A stretch of 64,000 nt of DNA, from NCBI GenBank assembly GCA_030524055.1, contig JAUNHH010000006.1:62001-126000 (forward strand), in the 5' to 3' direction. Below are positions 7,549-17,611 of this stretch, one piece after another. The translations under genes and the position numbers were made by a program. The notes beneath the pieces were generated by a model, which searched no databases, was not told the origin of the DNA, and saw only the letters and a program-made list of their open reading frames with translations. Every line of letters starts with the position of its first letter. Position 1 is the first letter of the stretch. Source of the stretch: Actinomycetaceae bacterium. GTDB lineage: Bacteria; Actinomycetota; Actinomycetes; Actinomycetales; Actinomycetaceae.

Positions 7549-7620
7549 CACCAAACGGTCATAGGGCGACATTTTTGCCTGAAATCGGGCTTTTTTGTCG
7601 CCGTTTGCAGGTGTGGTGTC
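7549..7620. repeat. Hairpin repeat family A, copy 1
   Basis: AGGGCGACA (7563) faces TGTCGCC (7596) with a 33-base offset. An inner GCC/GGC stem is flanked by T5 on both sides, and CACC/GGTG lie at the outer edges. The same architecture recurs at 44870 and 59060. Confidence 0.8.
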
Positions 7621-7644
7621 GCGATTCTTGTAGCGGACTAGTGC

Positions 7645-8050
7645 CGCTGGAGCGTAAACCAGTGTGAGGACATGTTTTTCGCAGCCGATCTGCCTCTGGC
7701 CTGAGGTTGCTCTTCAGGACAAACCACCGCGAGGACGCGTTTTTAGCGGCACGATCTCATTGTGGACGCGGTTTATCAATCGGAGGCATTAGCCCACAAT
7801 TGGTGACCTGCACAAATAGGTGCAGACTTGAGGCCCAGGCGCCCATTCGCACCGGGCCAGACGGACAAACCGCCGCGAGGACGTGTTTTCAGGCCGCGAT
7901 TGTCATTGTGGTGGCGGGTTGTCAGTCGGGGCCTAGACACCAGAAAATTCCGACCTGCACAAATAGTGGCCCCGCCCTCGTAGAACAATACAAACCGCCA
8001 CCACGATGCATTTCCACGCGGCAAATGTCATCGTGGCGGCGGTTTGTCCC
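7645..8050. repeat. Repeat family C cluster (ACAAACCGCC units) between trxA and asd
   Basis: This spacer between converging genes has no gene but holds degenerate copies of a unit. The unit runs ACAAACCRCC, GCGAGGACG, a CATTGTGG stretch, TTGTCAATCGG and GACCTGCACAAATAG. Copies begin about 7649 (weak), 7714, 7864 and 7990. The same family reappears at 43371, 43497 and 43939. A minus-reading copy of the 13-base word lies at 7969-7981. The rest of 7382-8149 shows nothing else I can name. Confidence 0.7.
7990..8047. terminator. Long hairpin, candidate bidirectional terminator before asd end
   Basis: ACAAACCGCC plus ACCACGATG (7990-8008) pairs with 8029-8047 over 19 bp with one mismatch and a 20-base loop. 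It lies about 100 bases past the asd stop and faces trxA. There is no T-tract, so a terminator role is inference. It is one half-diverged repeat-C unit folded on itself. Confidence 0.5.
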
Positions 8051-8149
8051 ACAGGATTCCCCACAGCAGGGCACCTAGGCAGCTGGCCCTACCGAGGCCG
8101 TCGAATCCGCCCAGAAGATTGCCCCCAGCAGGGCACCCGACCAGCTGAC

Positions 8150-9280
<1,131 letters not shown>

Positions 9281-9306
9281 CTAGATGGCCACCCGCACCG
9301 CCCTAT

Positions 9307-9828
9307 TTAGCGCCCGGTCCCGCCATAAACAACAGCTTCAGATTCGGTGGCATCAAGGCCAAAAGCAGAGTGAACGGCCTGCACTGCGCGGTCCAAATCC
9401 TCCAATTTAGTCACCACAGAAATACGGATTTCTGAGGTGGAAATCAGGTCAATATTGATTCCTGCATCTGAGAGAGCACTAAAAAGACGGGCGGAAACAC
9501 CCGGGTTAGTACGCATTCCTGTACCCACTAAAGACAACTTGCCAATATTGGGGTTATAGCGCAGTTCTTGGAATCCAATTTCATCGCGGTGAGCTTCGAG
9601 CGCATCAAGAGTCTTCCGCGCATCCCCTTCAGGCAGGGTGAAAGAAATATTCGCCTTTGACTGGTCTTGAACCGGAACATTCTGCACAATCATGTCAATA
9701 TTGGCGCCCACTGAGGCAACAATAGAGAAAATACGAGCAGCCGCACCGGGAGTATTGTCAATATTAGTGACCGTGATTTTATCCTGTGAACGGTCATGAG
9801 CAATACCGGAAATAATAGGCTGTTCCAT
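9307..9828 (-). other. Internal translation start for aspartate kinase beta subunit
   Basis: ATG at 9828 (residue 266 of ask) begins MEQPIISGIAHDRSQDKITV, the beginning of the regulatory ACT region. AAGGAG ends six bases before it. In Corynebacterium the same gene makes alpha and beta subunits from nested starts (established), and the layout here is equivalent. Actual use of the start is inference. Confidence 0.55.
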
Positions 9829-10623
9829 CTCGGTCTCCTTGGGGTCTAGCAGTGCAGCGGCGGGCACAAGGCCCTTGAGGTCAGGGTGGGCGGGAGTATC
9901 AGAAATCCATGTCCCTTCCTTTTCAGAAAAGGAAGAACGCACGTGAAGAGGCACGCCATATCGACGGGCAAATTCCACAGCGCGAAGATGCAGAATCTTT
10001 GCGCCATGAGCAGCTAATTCCAAGGTGTCCTCTTGGCTAATAGTGCGCAGACGCTGAGCTTTAGGAACAATGCGCGGGTCAGCAGTAAAAAGCCCATCCA
10101 CATCGGTATAGATTTCGCAGACATCAGCGCCAAGTGCCGCCGCCAACGCCACCGCAGTAGTATCCGATCCACCACGCCCAAGGGTGGTCACATCTTCGTC
10201 ACTAGATACCCCTTGGAATCCAGCAACAATCGCGACCTGACCTTCTTGAATTGCGCGGGCAATACGTTCAGGCACCATACCAATAATCTGTGCACGCCCA
10301 TGTTGGCGGTCAGTACGGATACCCGCCTGCGCGCCAGTGTAGGCCGCAGCTGGCACACCTAAATCATTGACAGCCATAGACAGCAGCGCCATAGAAATAC
10401 GTTCTCCAGCGGAGAGGAGAATATCCATTTCACGTTCAGGAGCGTTATGCGTTAATTGCGCTGCTGTGTCAAGAAGTTCATCTGTTGTATCCCCCATTGC
10501 AGAAACCACAACAACCACCTTGTGGCCAGCAGCGTGAGTATCAACAACTCGCTGGGCAACACGTTTCATTGCAGCCACATCTGAAACCGATGAGCCGCCA
10601 TACTTCTGAACAATCAGCGCCAC
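9307..10623 (-). CDS. ask: Aspartate kinase
   Basis: The 438-residue enzyme makes aspartyl phosphate from aspartate and ATP, the first step of the Asp-family amino acids and of diaminopimelate. The kinase starts with VALIVQKYGGSSV and contains VVVSAMGDTTDELLD, GRGGSDTTAVALAA and ATP-site residues EIYTDVDG. Two ACT domains at the C-terminus sense end products (about residues 275-438). I chose the GTG at 10623 because GGAGGAAAATA precedes it. An internal ATG at 9828 with AAGGAG upstream matches the separate beta subunit known in corynebacteria. The next gene downstream is asd. Confidence 0.93.
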   Translation of the reverse strand: MALIVQKYGGSSVSDVAAMKRVAQRVVDTHAAGHKVVVVVSAMGDTTDELLDTAAQLTHNAPEREMDILLSAGERISMALLSMAVNDLGVPAAAYTGAQAGIRTDRQHGRAQIIGMVPERIARAIQEGQVAIVAGFQGVSSDEDVTTLGRGGSDTTAVALAAALGADVCEIYTDVDGLFTADPRIVPKAQRLRTISQEDTLELAAHGAKILHLRAVEFARRYGVPLHVRSSFSEKEGTWISDTPAHPDLKGLVPAAALLDPKETEMEQPIISGIAHDRSQDKITVTNIDNTPGAAARIFSIVASVGANIDMIVQNVPVQDQSKANISFTLPEGDARKTLDALEAHRDEIGFQELRYNPNIGKLSLVGTGMRTNPGVSARLFSALSDAGINIDLISTSEIRISVVTKLEDLDRAVQAVHSAFGLDATESEAVVYGGTGR

Positions 10624-10813
10624 TATTTTCCTCCTCGCCCATTGTGGGCCGTACATACGCCGCGCGAGGCAGCAAAGAACATCCGCAAATGCGGGTGGTA
10701 GCCACAATCAGCAGCCACCGCCAATCCTAAGAAATACGGGCGGCAAGGAAACTTATGCCCATGATGCGGTCATAATTTCGCGCTGGCCGTCCTTCAGGCA
10801 TGCCCCGGCCTCG

Positions 10814-12658
10814 TTAAGAATCAGAAGACACCTGCGGAAGACGAACGGTAAAGGTAGTGCCTGTTTCCCCTTCACCGTCCTCAGCGCTATGCGTATCCAT
10901 CTCAACGCGACCATTCAAAGCTTTAGCGATAGAGGACACGATGGCCAGGCCAAGACCTGACGAGCCTTTGCCATCACAGCGCGTCCGCGACACATCGCCG
11001 CGGACAAAACGGTCAAAAACGGTGGGGCGAAGATCAGCGGGAATACCGGGTCCGTTATCAGAAACATAGAGAGCAATAGTGTGGCGCGAGGCATCGTCAC
11101 TCATAGACGAGGGCGGGGTGGCAACTGTATCGGCAGCGGATTTAGTCGAAGCGGCGGCCATTTTGGCGGCCTGAGCCTTTGACGCAGCAGCAACCTTCCG
11201 CAATGCCCCGCCTTTAGGCGCGGATTCCTTCTCTATATCCGCATCCGCACCGTCTTGGACGCCCTGATTAGCACTATCTTTGGGCTCCCCTTCCAGACGC
11301 ACCCCGATTTTTACCTCAGTGCCCGAGGGCGTGTGGACACGCGCGTTATTCACCAAATTCGCTAATACCTGACGCAATGCAGGCTCATCCCCCAAAACCA
11401 CACACTTTTCCGCATCGATTCCATCAGGCACATCCAAAATCCACTTGTGGTCCGGACCCGCCGCATGGGCATCCATCACCGCATCAATCACCAGAGGAAT
11501 CACATCAACAGGTTCAAGGTCGAGTTCACGTCCAGCATCAAGGCGCGCAAGAAGAAGAAGGTCCTCAACCAGGCCCGACATTCTGGCCGATTCAGAAGAA
11601 ATACGCGCCAAAGCGGTAGGCGCATCAATAGAATCCCGCTGAAGCAGCTGCGTATAACCCTGAATAGAGGCCAAGGGAGTACGTAATTCGTGGGAGGCAT
11701 CAGCAACAAAACGACGTAATTTATTTTCTGACTCTGCGCGCGCAGTTAATGCCCCTTCGACATTATCAATCATGGCATTGAGCGCATGCCCCACATCGCC
11801 CACCTCTGTTCCAGGCTGGGCAGCTTCAGAGTCAATTCGCCCAAAGGGAGCAAGATTTTCACTGGTGAGATCACGGCGCCCAATATGGCGCGCAGTGGAG
11901 GCCACTGCGCCAAGTGGACGCATTTCCTGCACAACCCAGCGACGTCCAACAGCAGCAGCGACAGTAATAATGATGGCGCCGAAAATCAGCTCAACAAAAA
12001 GGAGGGTGGCAATAGTCCCATTCAGTTGAGACAGGGAATGTCCCGAGGCAATAAAAGAGCCATCTGGAGCGGTATCAGCAATCACTCGAAATTCGCCACG
12101 TTCACCAATGACAATAGTGCGAGGCTGGTCATCAGGCGGCAGCTCAAGAATGGGAGCTATTTCCTCTGGCTGTAATTGGACAGACTCGAATTGTTCAACA
12201 ACGCCAGCAGCCACAGCAGAATCATTGGCGTAAAGAAGAAGTTGACCTTCAGCGGCACCTGGGCCTTTAAGGGAAGGCGGGTCGCCTTTATCATCCCAAT
12301 CCTTTTCCGGCTCAGTCCCCTCAAAAATCTCGGTCTCCATACCGGATTCTTGGGCGTTATTCTGACCGTCAATAGGGAAGCCAAAAAGAGTGTCTCCCCC
12401 ATTGGGGTCACCCGATGATTGGGGAGGTTGACGCAAGAGAATACTGGCCGGTTCACTGCCTGATGCATACTTTTTCTCGAAGTGGTGCAGCGTTTCCCGG
12501 ACATTATTGTCGATTTCACCGCTCAACCAGGATCGCAAAACCACACCTGTTGCTGCGCCTAACGCGACAAGCGCTAAAGACACCAGGACGGCAATAAAAA
12601 TGCTAATCCTGGTGGCTAAAGATAAACGGGAGGTGACGCGAGGAGCAGGTGTAGTCAT
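10814..12658 (-). CDS. Sensor histidine kinase of a two-component system
   Basis: The 614-residue membrane kinase has a first membrane helix at about residues 17-42 (IFIAVLVSLALVALGAATGV), an acidic extracytoplasmic sensor region and a second helix near 215-235. A HAMP linker follows, then the H-box DASHELRTPLASIQG with phospho-accepting His323. The ATPase domain has N-box NLVNNARVHTP, G1 DNGPGIP and G2 GSSGLGLAIV. An Ala/Lys-rich insertion of about 70 residues lies between N-box and G1, where the family is compact, and contains a copy of the 13-base word (11107). It follows its response regulator by 9 bases. The signal is unknown. The layout resembles actinobacterial TrcS/MprB-type kinases. 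Confidence 0.88.
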   Translation of the reverse strand: MTTPAPRVTSRLSLATRISIFIAVLVSLALVALGAATGVVLRSWLSGEIDNNVRETLHHFEKKYASGSEPASILLRQPPQSSGDPNGGDTLFGFPIDGQNNAQESGMETEIFEGTEPEKDWDDKGDPPSLKGPGAAEGQLLLYANDSAVAAGVVEQFESVQLQPEEIAPILELPPDDQPRTIVIGERGEFRVIADTAPDGSFIASGHSLSQLNGTIATLLFVELIFGAIIITVAAAVGRRWVVQEMRPLGAVASTARHIGRRDLTSENLAPFGRIDSEAAQPGTEVGDVGHALNAMIDNVEGALTARAESENKLRRFVADASHELRTPLASIQGYTQLLQRDSIDAPTALARISSESARMSGLVEDLLLLARLDAGRELDLEPVDVIPLVIDAVMDAHAAGPDHKWILDVPDGIDAEKCVVLGDEPALRQVLANLVNNARVHTPSGTEVKIGVRLEGEPKDSANQGVQDGADADIEKESAPKGGALRKVAAASKAQAAKMAAASTKSAADTVATPPSSMSDDASRHTIALYVSDNGPGIPADLRPTVFDRFVRGDVSRTRCDGKGSSGLGLAIVSSIAKALNGRVEMDTHSAEDGEGETGTTFTVRLPQVSSDS

Positions 12659-12667
12659 TATGGATGA

Positions 12668-13402
12668 TTATGCCCCAGCGGCTGGCCGAATAATATATCC
12701 AGCACCTCGGACAGTATGGATCATCGGCTCTTGATCAACCTCAATCTTTTTCCGCAGATAGGAAATATAGAGCTCCACGACATTGGCTTGGCCGCCAAAA
12801 TCATAGGACCAGACTCGGTCGAGAATCTGCGACTTTGACAGCACCACATTCGGGTTTTCCATCAGGTAACGCAAGACCTCAAATTCAGTGTTAGTGAGGG
12901 AAATGGGGACCCCCGCCCTCGTGACGTCATGGGAATCTTCGTCGAGGACTAAGTCACCCACAACGAGGACGTGGCGCACTGTCTGACTGGCCATTCCAGC
13001 TCGACGCAAAAGAGCGTCAATACGGGCAGTCACTTCATCTAAGTCAAAAGGTTTGGTGACATAGTCGTCAGCTCCCGCCCGCAAGCCGGTGACGCGATCC
13101 GCTACAGCATCGCGGGCGGTAAGGAAAAGAACCGGCAGGTGAGGCTGCTTTTTCCGGAGCCTTTCCAGAGTTTCCAAACCATCCAATCCTGGCATTTGGA
13201 TATCAAGGACCACCACATCAGGGTCGAAATCCGGCGCAATATCGAGCGCTTCCCAGCCATTGGCTGCCGTGCGCGTTTCCCAACCGCGATGACGCAGGGC
13301 AGCGCCAAGAAGCTCGGCAAGAACGGCTTCATCGTCCACAACGAGGATTCTCGCCGGGGACCCATCTGCACGGACATACGTGGATTCTGGTGCTGTGCTC
13401 AC
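12668..13402 (-). CDS. OmpR/PhoB-family response regulator
   Basis: The 244-residue DNA-binding regulator has a receiver domain with acidic pocket D23/D24 (LVVDDEAV), phosphorylated D67 (VVVLDIQMPG), T95 and K117 (YVTKPFD). The winged-helix domain runs SLTNTEFEVLRYLMENPNVV and ends in a TVRGAGYIIRP element. I chose the GTG at 13402 (VSTAPEST) because GGGAG lies upstream; longer forms add an unlikely Arg-rich leader. The cognate kinase starts 9 bases after the stop. The 13-base word at 12910-12922 is read in frame as TRAGV, in a loop of the DNA-binding domain. The target genes are unknown. Confidence 0.9.
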   Translation of the reverse strand: MSTAPESTYVRADGSPARILVVDDEAVLAELLGAALRHRGWETRTAANGWEALDIAPDFDPDVVVLDIQMPGLDGLETLERLRKKQPHLPVLFLTARDAVADRVTGLRAGADDYVTKPFDLDEVTARIDALLRRAGMASQTVRHVLVVGDLVLDEDSHDVTRAGVPISLTNTEFEVLRYLMENPNVVLSKSQILDRVWSYDFGGQANVVELYISYLRKKIEVDQEPMIHTVRGAGYIIRPAAGA

Positions 13403-13549
13403 AGAAAAGATTCTCCCACGACGCCGCCTTGCCCTGGTGGTGAAGGGGCTGTGGGCAAGCTGTGAAGCCGCTCGTGAAGCAGTGCCAATAGCAGAGTTGC
13501 CCCCGCAATAAACGAGGGCGGGGCACCAATGAGACAAAAGGCGGTGCTT

Positions 13550-15130
13550 TTAGAGCTGGGCGCCCGTTTCATCGGCTTCTTTGGCGTCCTTGTGCATTAA
13601 ATCTGTCGCCTGCCCAATAGTGGACGGAATAAGTTTCCACGCGAGGATTGCCCCGGCCACAACCAGAACCAAAGCGAATCCAGCAGCAACCTGCATTCCA
13701 TAGGAGAAAGCCTCACGGGCAGCTTCAGCAGCGAGAACACCACTTGGAGTTGATGTATCCACCTGACTCAACCCCAAAGCCAGCGAATCCTTTAAAGCGT
13801 TGACAGTACCTTCAGGGAGTTCTTCAGGCAGGTGAAGGAAACGGCGGTAGGCCCAGGTTTGGATTGAGCCTAAAAGGGCAATACCTAGGGCAGCACCCAA
13901 CTTATAGGCGGTTTCAGAAATCGCCGCGGCTGCGCCTGAACGCTCAACGGGGGCGGAAGAAACCACAGCGTCAGTAGCCAGTGGGGAGGCCAGGCCACAG
14001 CCGAAACCAATCAGGGCCATGGATCCGAGAATCACCCACAGGCCCGGAACAGATTCGGAAAGGATAATGGCCATCAGGCCAAAGGAGAGGCATCCAAGTC
14101 CAAATCCAATGGCATGTCCGCGCCCCATTTTCAGCAAAATACGGTCAGAGAGTATTGAAGCGACAATGGCGGCACCGGCTGCTGGCATCAGCATCATTCC
14201 AGAAGCCAAAGGTGACATTCCTCGGACAAGTTGCAAATAGGGGGAGAAGAAGAAGAGGAGCCCAATCAGAGCGAAAATCGTAAAGGCAGTTGCTGATACT
14301 GCTCCAGCAAATGCGGGGGTCTTAAAGAGAGAAATATCGAGGAGAGGATGCTCATCGTGGCGCTGGCGGTAAATAAAGAAGATGCCAATCAGGCTGCCAA
14401 TAAGAATGAGCCCGACAGCAAATAGGTCCATACCATCATGAGCAATATGCTTAATAGCCACCACTATAGGAAAGAGGGAAGCCACAGACGCTAGGACAGA
14501 AATCCAGTCAGGATTCACCGCCTGCCCTTTAGATTCTCGCAAGACAGGAATGCCAATGAGAATAATAATCAGCATGACTGGCAAGTTAATGAGGAAAACC
14601 GCTCCCCACCAGAAATGCTCCAATAAAACGCCGCCAATAATTGGACCTAAGGCACCTCCACCAGTGGCCCCAACTGACCAGATCGCAATTGCACGAATCC
14701 GTTGAATAGGGTCGCGGAAGGCATCACGCAAAATAGATAATGTCGAGGGCATAATAGATGCCCCAAAAACACCCTGAAGAGCGCGCGCAAAAATCAGCCA
14801 TGCCGCTGACGGGGCGAAAGCCGCCAATGTTGAGGCCGCAGCAAAACCCGCCGACCCAATCAACAGCATTTTCTTTCGACCAATACGATCGGCAACATTC
14901 CCCATTGTCACAAGTAACGCGGCGATAACGAAAAGATAAATATCGCCAATCCACAGGATTTGTGTGGCGCTTGGCGATAGAGCGGCGACCATATGGGGAA
15001 CAGCCAATGCCAAAATACTGTCATCAATAGACAGAAGCATCATTGATGCTGTGGTGACGGCTAAAACCCCCCATTGCTGAAGAGTCATCCGTGATGATCC
15101 AGATTGGGAGGCGTCACTCGTCTTGGGCAT
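13550..15130 (-). CDS. DHA2-family (14-TM) drug:H+ antiporter, copy 1
   Basis: The 526-residue major-facilitator exporter begins with a short polar N-terminus and QWGVLAVTTASMMLLSIDDS, then LALAVPHM. It has the MFS signature MGNVADRIGRKKMLLIGSAG between TM2 and TM3, and the motif-C region in TM5 (GATGGGALGPIIGGVLLEHF). The hydrophobic pattern fits fourteen helices, as in QacA, SmvA and LfrA, which expel cationic dyes, quaternary ammonium compounds and some antibiotics. The Asp of SIDDS in TM1 is typical of this group. A close paralogue lies immediately upstream on the same strand, so the pair arose by tandem duplication. The substrate is not deducible. Confidence 0.85.
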   Translation of the reverse strand: MPKTSDASQSGSSRMTLQQWGVLAVTTASMMLLSIDDSILALAVPHMVAALSPSATQILWIGDIYLFVIAALLVTMGNVADRIGRKKMLLIGSAGFAAASTLAAFAPSAAWLIFARALQGVFGASIMPSTLSILRDAFRDPIQRIRAIAIWSVGATGGGALGPIIGGVLLEHFWWGAVFLINLPVMLIIILIGIPVLRESKGQAVNPDWISVLASVASLFPIVVAIKHIAHDGMDLFAVGLILIGSLIGIFFIYRQRHDEHPLLDISLFKTPAFAGAVSATAFTIFALIGLLFFFSPYLQLVRGMSPLASGMMLMPAAGAAIVASILSDRILLKMGRGHAIGFGLGCLSFGLMAIILSESVPGLWVILGSMALIGFGCGLASPLATDAVVSSAPVERSGAAAAISETAYKLGAALGIALLGSIQTWAYRRFLHLPEELPEGTVNALKDSLALGLSQVDTSTPSGVLAAEAAREAFSYGMQVAAGFALVLVVAGAILAWKLIPSTIGQATDLMHKDAKEADETGAQL

Positions 15131-15315
15131 AGGGCTATCGTAACCATCACGCCTTAGAGTGCTCTATCAGGGAAATGCCTAGATGTATTCTTCGGACATT
15201 AAGGGATCCCCCTTAGTCTCTTCTCCTCCACCCGGGTACCTTGCCGTTTTTCCGCGAGAATCCGGGGTGGGCGTTCCCCCTTTCTCGGGTGGTGCCCCGC
15301 CCTCGTCACACATGA

Positions 15316-16890
15316 TTAGTGGCCAGCTCCACTGGACACTTCCCGCGTGGAAGGAATCACGCGCCACGCTAAAATCCCCGAAGCAAACATGAGGATCACC
15401 GCCAAAATTCCTGCGACCTGCATTCCTTGGGTGAATGCGATACGGATCGCGTCAGCAATCATCCCGTTCTCCCCTACTCCGCCTTCCAGAGCGGCCAGAC
15501 CGCGCGCTAAAGACTCGCGAATACTGTGGGCAGTTTCAGCCGGCAGCGCCGACAAATCAGGGAGGAAAGCGCGATAGGCGGCAGTTTGGACTGACCCAAG
15601 CACAGCAATACCCATTGCCACGCCCATTTCATAGGAGGTTTCAGAAATCGCAGAGGCGGCGCCCGCCCGTTCAACGGGAGCGGCGGAAACCACAGCGTCC
15701 GTGGCCAGCGTGCTGGCCAAACCCACCCCGAATCCGACAACTGTCACGCTCAGCAAAAGCGGCCAGAGCGCCTGCACCTGCGCAACCAGCCCTAAGACCC
15801 CAATCCCCAGGCCAAGAAGGATCAACCCAGCGCCAATGGCGCGCCCACGCCCCATCCACATAAGGAAACGGGTGGCAAGCATAGTGGCGACAATAGAGCC
15901 CACAGTGGCAGGCAACTCCACCATTCCGGCTTGTAAAGGCGATAAGCCGCGCACGAGTTGCAGGTACTGAGAGAAGAAAAAGAGCAACCCAACCAGGGCA
16001 AAAATGGCCATACCCGTGCTGACAACCGCCCCAGCGAATGCGGGAATACGGAAAAGGCTAAGGTCAAGAAGCGGATGGTCAAGATGCATTTGACGGCGAA
16101 TAAACCAGATGCCCACAACTAAACCAATAAGGAGAGAAATTGCGGCAGCCACATCAAATCCCACATGGGCCACATGTTTCACCGCCCAGACAAGAGGAAT
16201 AATTGCCACAACAGAGCCAATAGCCGATAGCCAATCCACCGTGACATTTTCTCCGCGTGACTCGCGAAGAATCGGGATCCCCAGGCCAATAACGGCCAAC
16301 ATAATCGGCAGATTAATGAGGAAAACCGAACCCCAATGGAAATGCTCTAAAAGGAAGCCGCCCACAATTGGGCCTAATGCGGCTCCACCGGAAGCACCAA
16401 CAGACCAAATAGCAATAGCGCGGGTTCGCTGCAGCGGATGGCGGAAAGCATCGCGAATAATTGACAGAGTGGAGGGCATAATTGTTGCCCCAAAAACACC
16501 TAAAAGGGCGCGTGCCAAAATCAGCACTGTGGCGCTGGGAGCAAATGCCGCCAATGCAGAGGCAGCAGCAAAACCTACTGACCCAATGAGAAGAAGTTTT
16601 TTCCGGCCAATCCGATCGGCAAGATTACCCATGGTGACCAGCAGGCCCGCAAGAGCAAAAGAATAAATATCGCCAATCCATAAGATTTCATCTGAAGACG
16701 GGTTAAGATCGCGCGTTAAATGCGGTACCGCCAAGGACAATACTGTGCCGTCAATTGCCAAGAGCATGACAGCGACTGTGGCAACAGCAATCACCCCCCA
16801 TTGGCGTGGGGTCATACGGGGAATATCCCCTTCCGCGGGGGTTTCTTCTGATATTTCAGGCAGGGAGTGGTCGGAAGAGGAATGAGACAT
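15316..16890 (-). CDS. DHA2-family (14-TM) drug:H+ antiporter, copy 2
   Basis: The 524-residue exporter is strongly similar to the downstream copy throughout. TM1 is VMLLAIDGTVLSLAVPHLT, motif A is MGNLADRIGRKKLLLIGSVG, motif C is GASGGAALGPIVGGFLLEHF, and a shared internal segment reads LATDAVVSAAPVERAGAAS. Divergence is greatest at the N-terminal tail and the last helix. Both genes read away from recR, separated by 185 bases holding a minus-reading 13-base word (15294). Neither has an adjacent dedicated regulator, but the two-component genes lie downstream on the same strand. Confidence 0.85.
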   Translation of the reverse strand: MSHSSSDHSLPEISEETPAEGDIPRMTPRQWGVIAVATVAVMLLAIDGTVLSLAVPHLTRDLNPSSDEILWIGDIYSFALAGLLVTMGNLADRIGRKKLLLIGSVGFAAASALAAFAPSATVLILARALLGVFGATIMPSTLSIIRDAFRHPLQRTRAIAIWSVGASGGAALGPIVGGFLLEHFHWGSVFLINLPIMLAVIGLGIPILRESRGENVTVDWLSAIGSVVAIIPLVWAVKHVAHVGFDVAAAISLLIGLVVGIWFIRRQMHLDHPLLDLSLFRIPAFAGAVVSTGMAIFALVGLLFFFSQYLQLVRGLSPLQAGMVELPATVGSIVATMLATRFLMWMGRGRAIGAGLILLGLGIGVLGLVAQVQALWPLLLSVTVVGFGVGLASTLATDAVVSAAPVERAGAASAISETSYEMGVAMGIAVLGSVQTAAYRAFLPDLSALPAETAHSIRESLARGLAALEGGVGENGMIADAIRIAFTQGMQVAGILAVILMFASGILAWRVIPSTREVSSGAGH

Positions 16891-16902
16891 GGTGTGTATC
16901 TT

Positions 16903-17001
16903 ACGAGGGCGGGGCGCCAGGCGATAGCACGCCGCCCGGCTTTGAGGGCGAACTCTCGGGTGCGAATGCTCACCTTAGATAAAGAAATGCCCCGCCCTCG
17001 T
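16903..17001. repeat. Inverted pair of the 13-base word between recR and the MFS genes
   Basis: A perfect plus-reading copy (16903-16915) and a perfect minus-reading copy (16989-17001) are 73 bases apart. Transcribed together they form a 13-bp G/C-rich stem. The pair occupies most of the 119-base spacer. Confidence 0.7.
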
Positions 17002-17020
17002 GAATGGAATTATTCCATTC
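17002..17020 (-). terminator. Small hairpin across the recR stop codon
   Basis: GAATGGAA (17002-17009) and TTCCATTC (17013-17020) pair around a 3-base loop that contains the recR TAA. It is weak and A/U-rich. With the adjacent word pair it may reduce read-through into the transporter genes. Confidence 0.35.
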
Positions 17021-17606
17021 GACGACGGCCCTCTAAAGCGCGACCCAAGGTCACCGAATCCGCATATTCCAAATCTCCACCAACGGGCAGACCCATTGCT
17101 AAACGGGAGGTTGCCACCCCAATTGTCGATAAGGTCCGCGCTAAATAAGAAGCTGTTGCTTCGCCTTCAATATTTGGATTCGTCGCAATAATGACTTCTG
17201 TGACCTGACCATCACCAAGACGGGCCAGGAGCTGGCGAATCCGCAATTGATCGGGCCCTATTCCTCGAATGGGATCTATTGCCCCGCCAAGAACGTGATA
17301 GCGCCCAGAAAAAACCCGCGCAGCCTCAATAGCCTGAATATCTTTTGGCTCTTGGACGACGCAAATATGTGTCGGATCGCGGCGAGGATCACGGCAGATT
17401 CTGCACATATCATCCTCCGTGAGATTTCCGCATATTTCGCAGTGGCGTACGCGCGTGCGCACCGCATTAATGGCATCCGTGAGGCGAGCGACATCCTCTG
17501 GTTCGGCCTCTAAAAGGTGGAGGGCCATTCGCTGGGCTGACTTTGGGCCAACCCCGGGGAGTTGGCCAAGTTCGTCAATAAGGGACTGGATTGCGCCTTC
17601 GTACAC
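17010..17606 (-). CDS. recR: Recombination mediator protein RecR
   Basis: The 198-residue protein acts with RecF and RecO in loading RecA at gapped DNA. It has the N-terminal helix-hairpin-helix ([20 protein letters not shown]), the zinc finger [16 protein letters not shown] and the TOPRIM domain ([40 protein letters not shown]). The length equals the family norm. It starts 5 bases after the dnaX stop, so it is cotranscribed with dnaX, a very widespread pairing. In many actinobacteria ask and asd lie nearby. Here two efflux pumps and a two-component system sit between. Confidence 0.95.
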   Translation of the reverse strand: MYEGAIQSLIDELGQLPGVGPKSAQRMALHLLEAEPEDVARLTDAINAVRTRVRHCEICGNLTEDDMCRICRDPRRDPTHICVVQEPKDIQAIEAARVFSGRYHVLGGAIDPIRGIGPDQLRIRQLLARLGDGQVTEVIIATNPNIEGEATASYLARTLSTIGVATSRLAMGLPVGGDLEYADSVTLGRALEGRRRME

Positions 17607-17611
17607 GGGTT

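Noticed and set aside
10624-10813. Lysine riboswitch or attenuator before ask
   Set aside because: I saw no conserved lysine-riboswitch elements or leader peptide; only a short spacer with a variant word and a GGAGG ribosome site.
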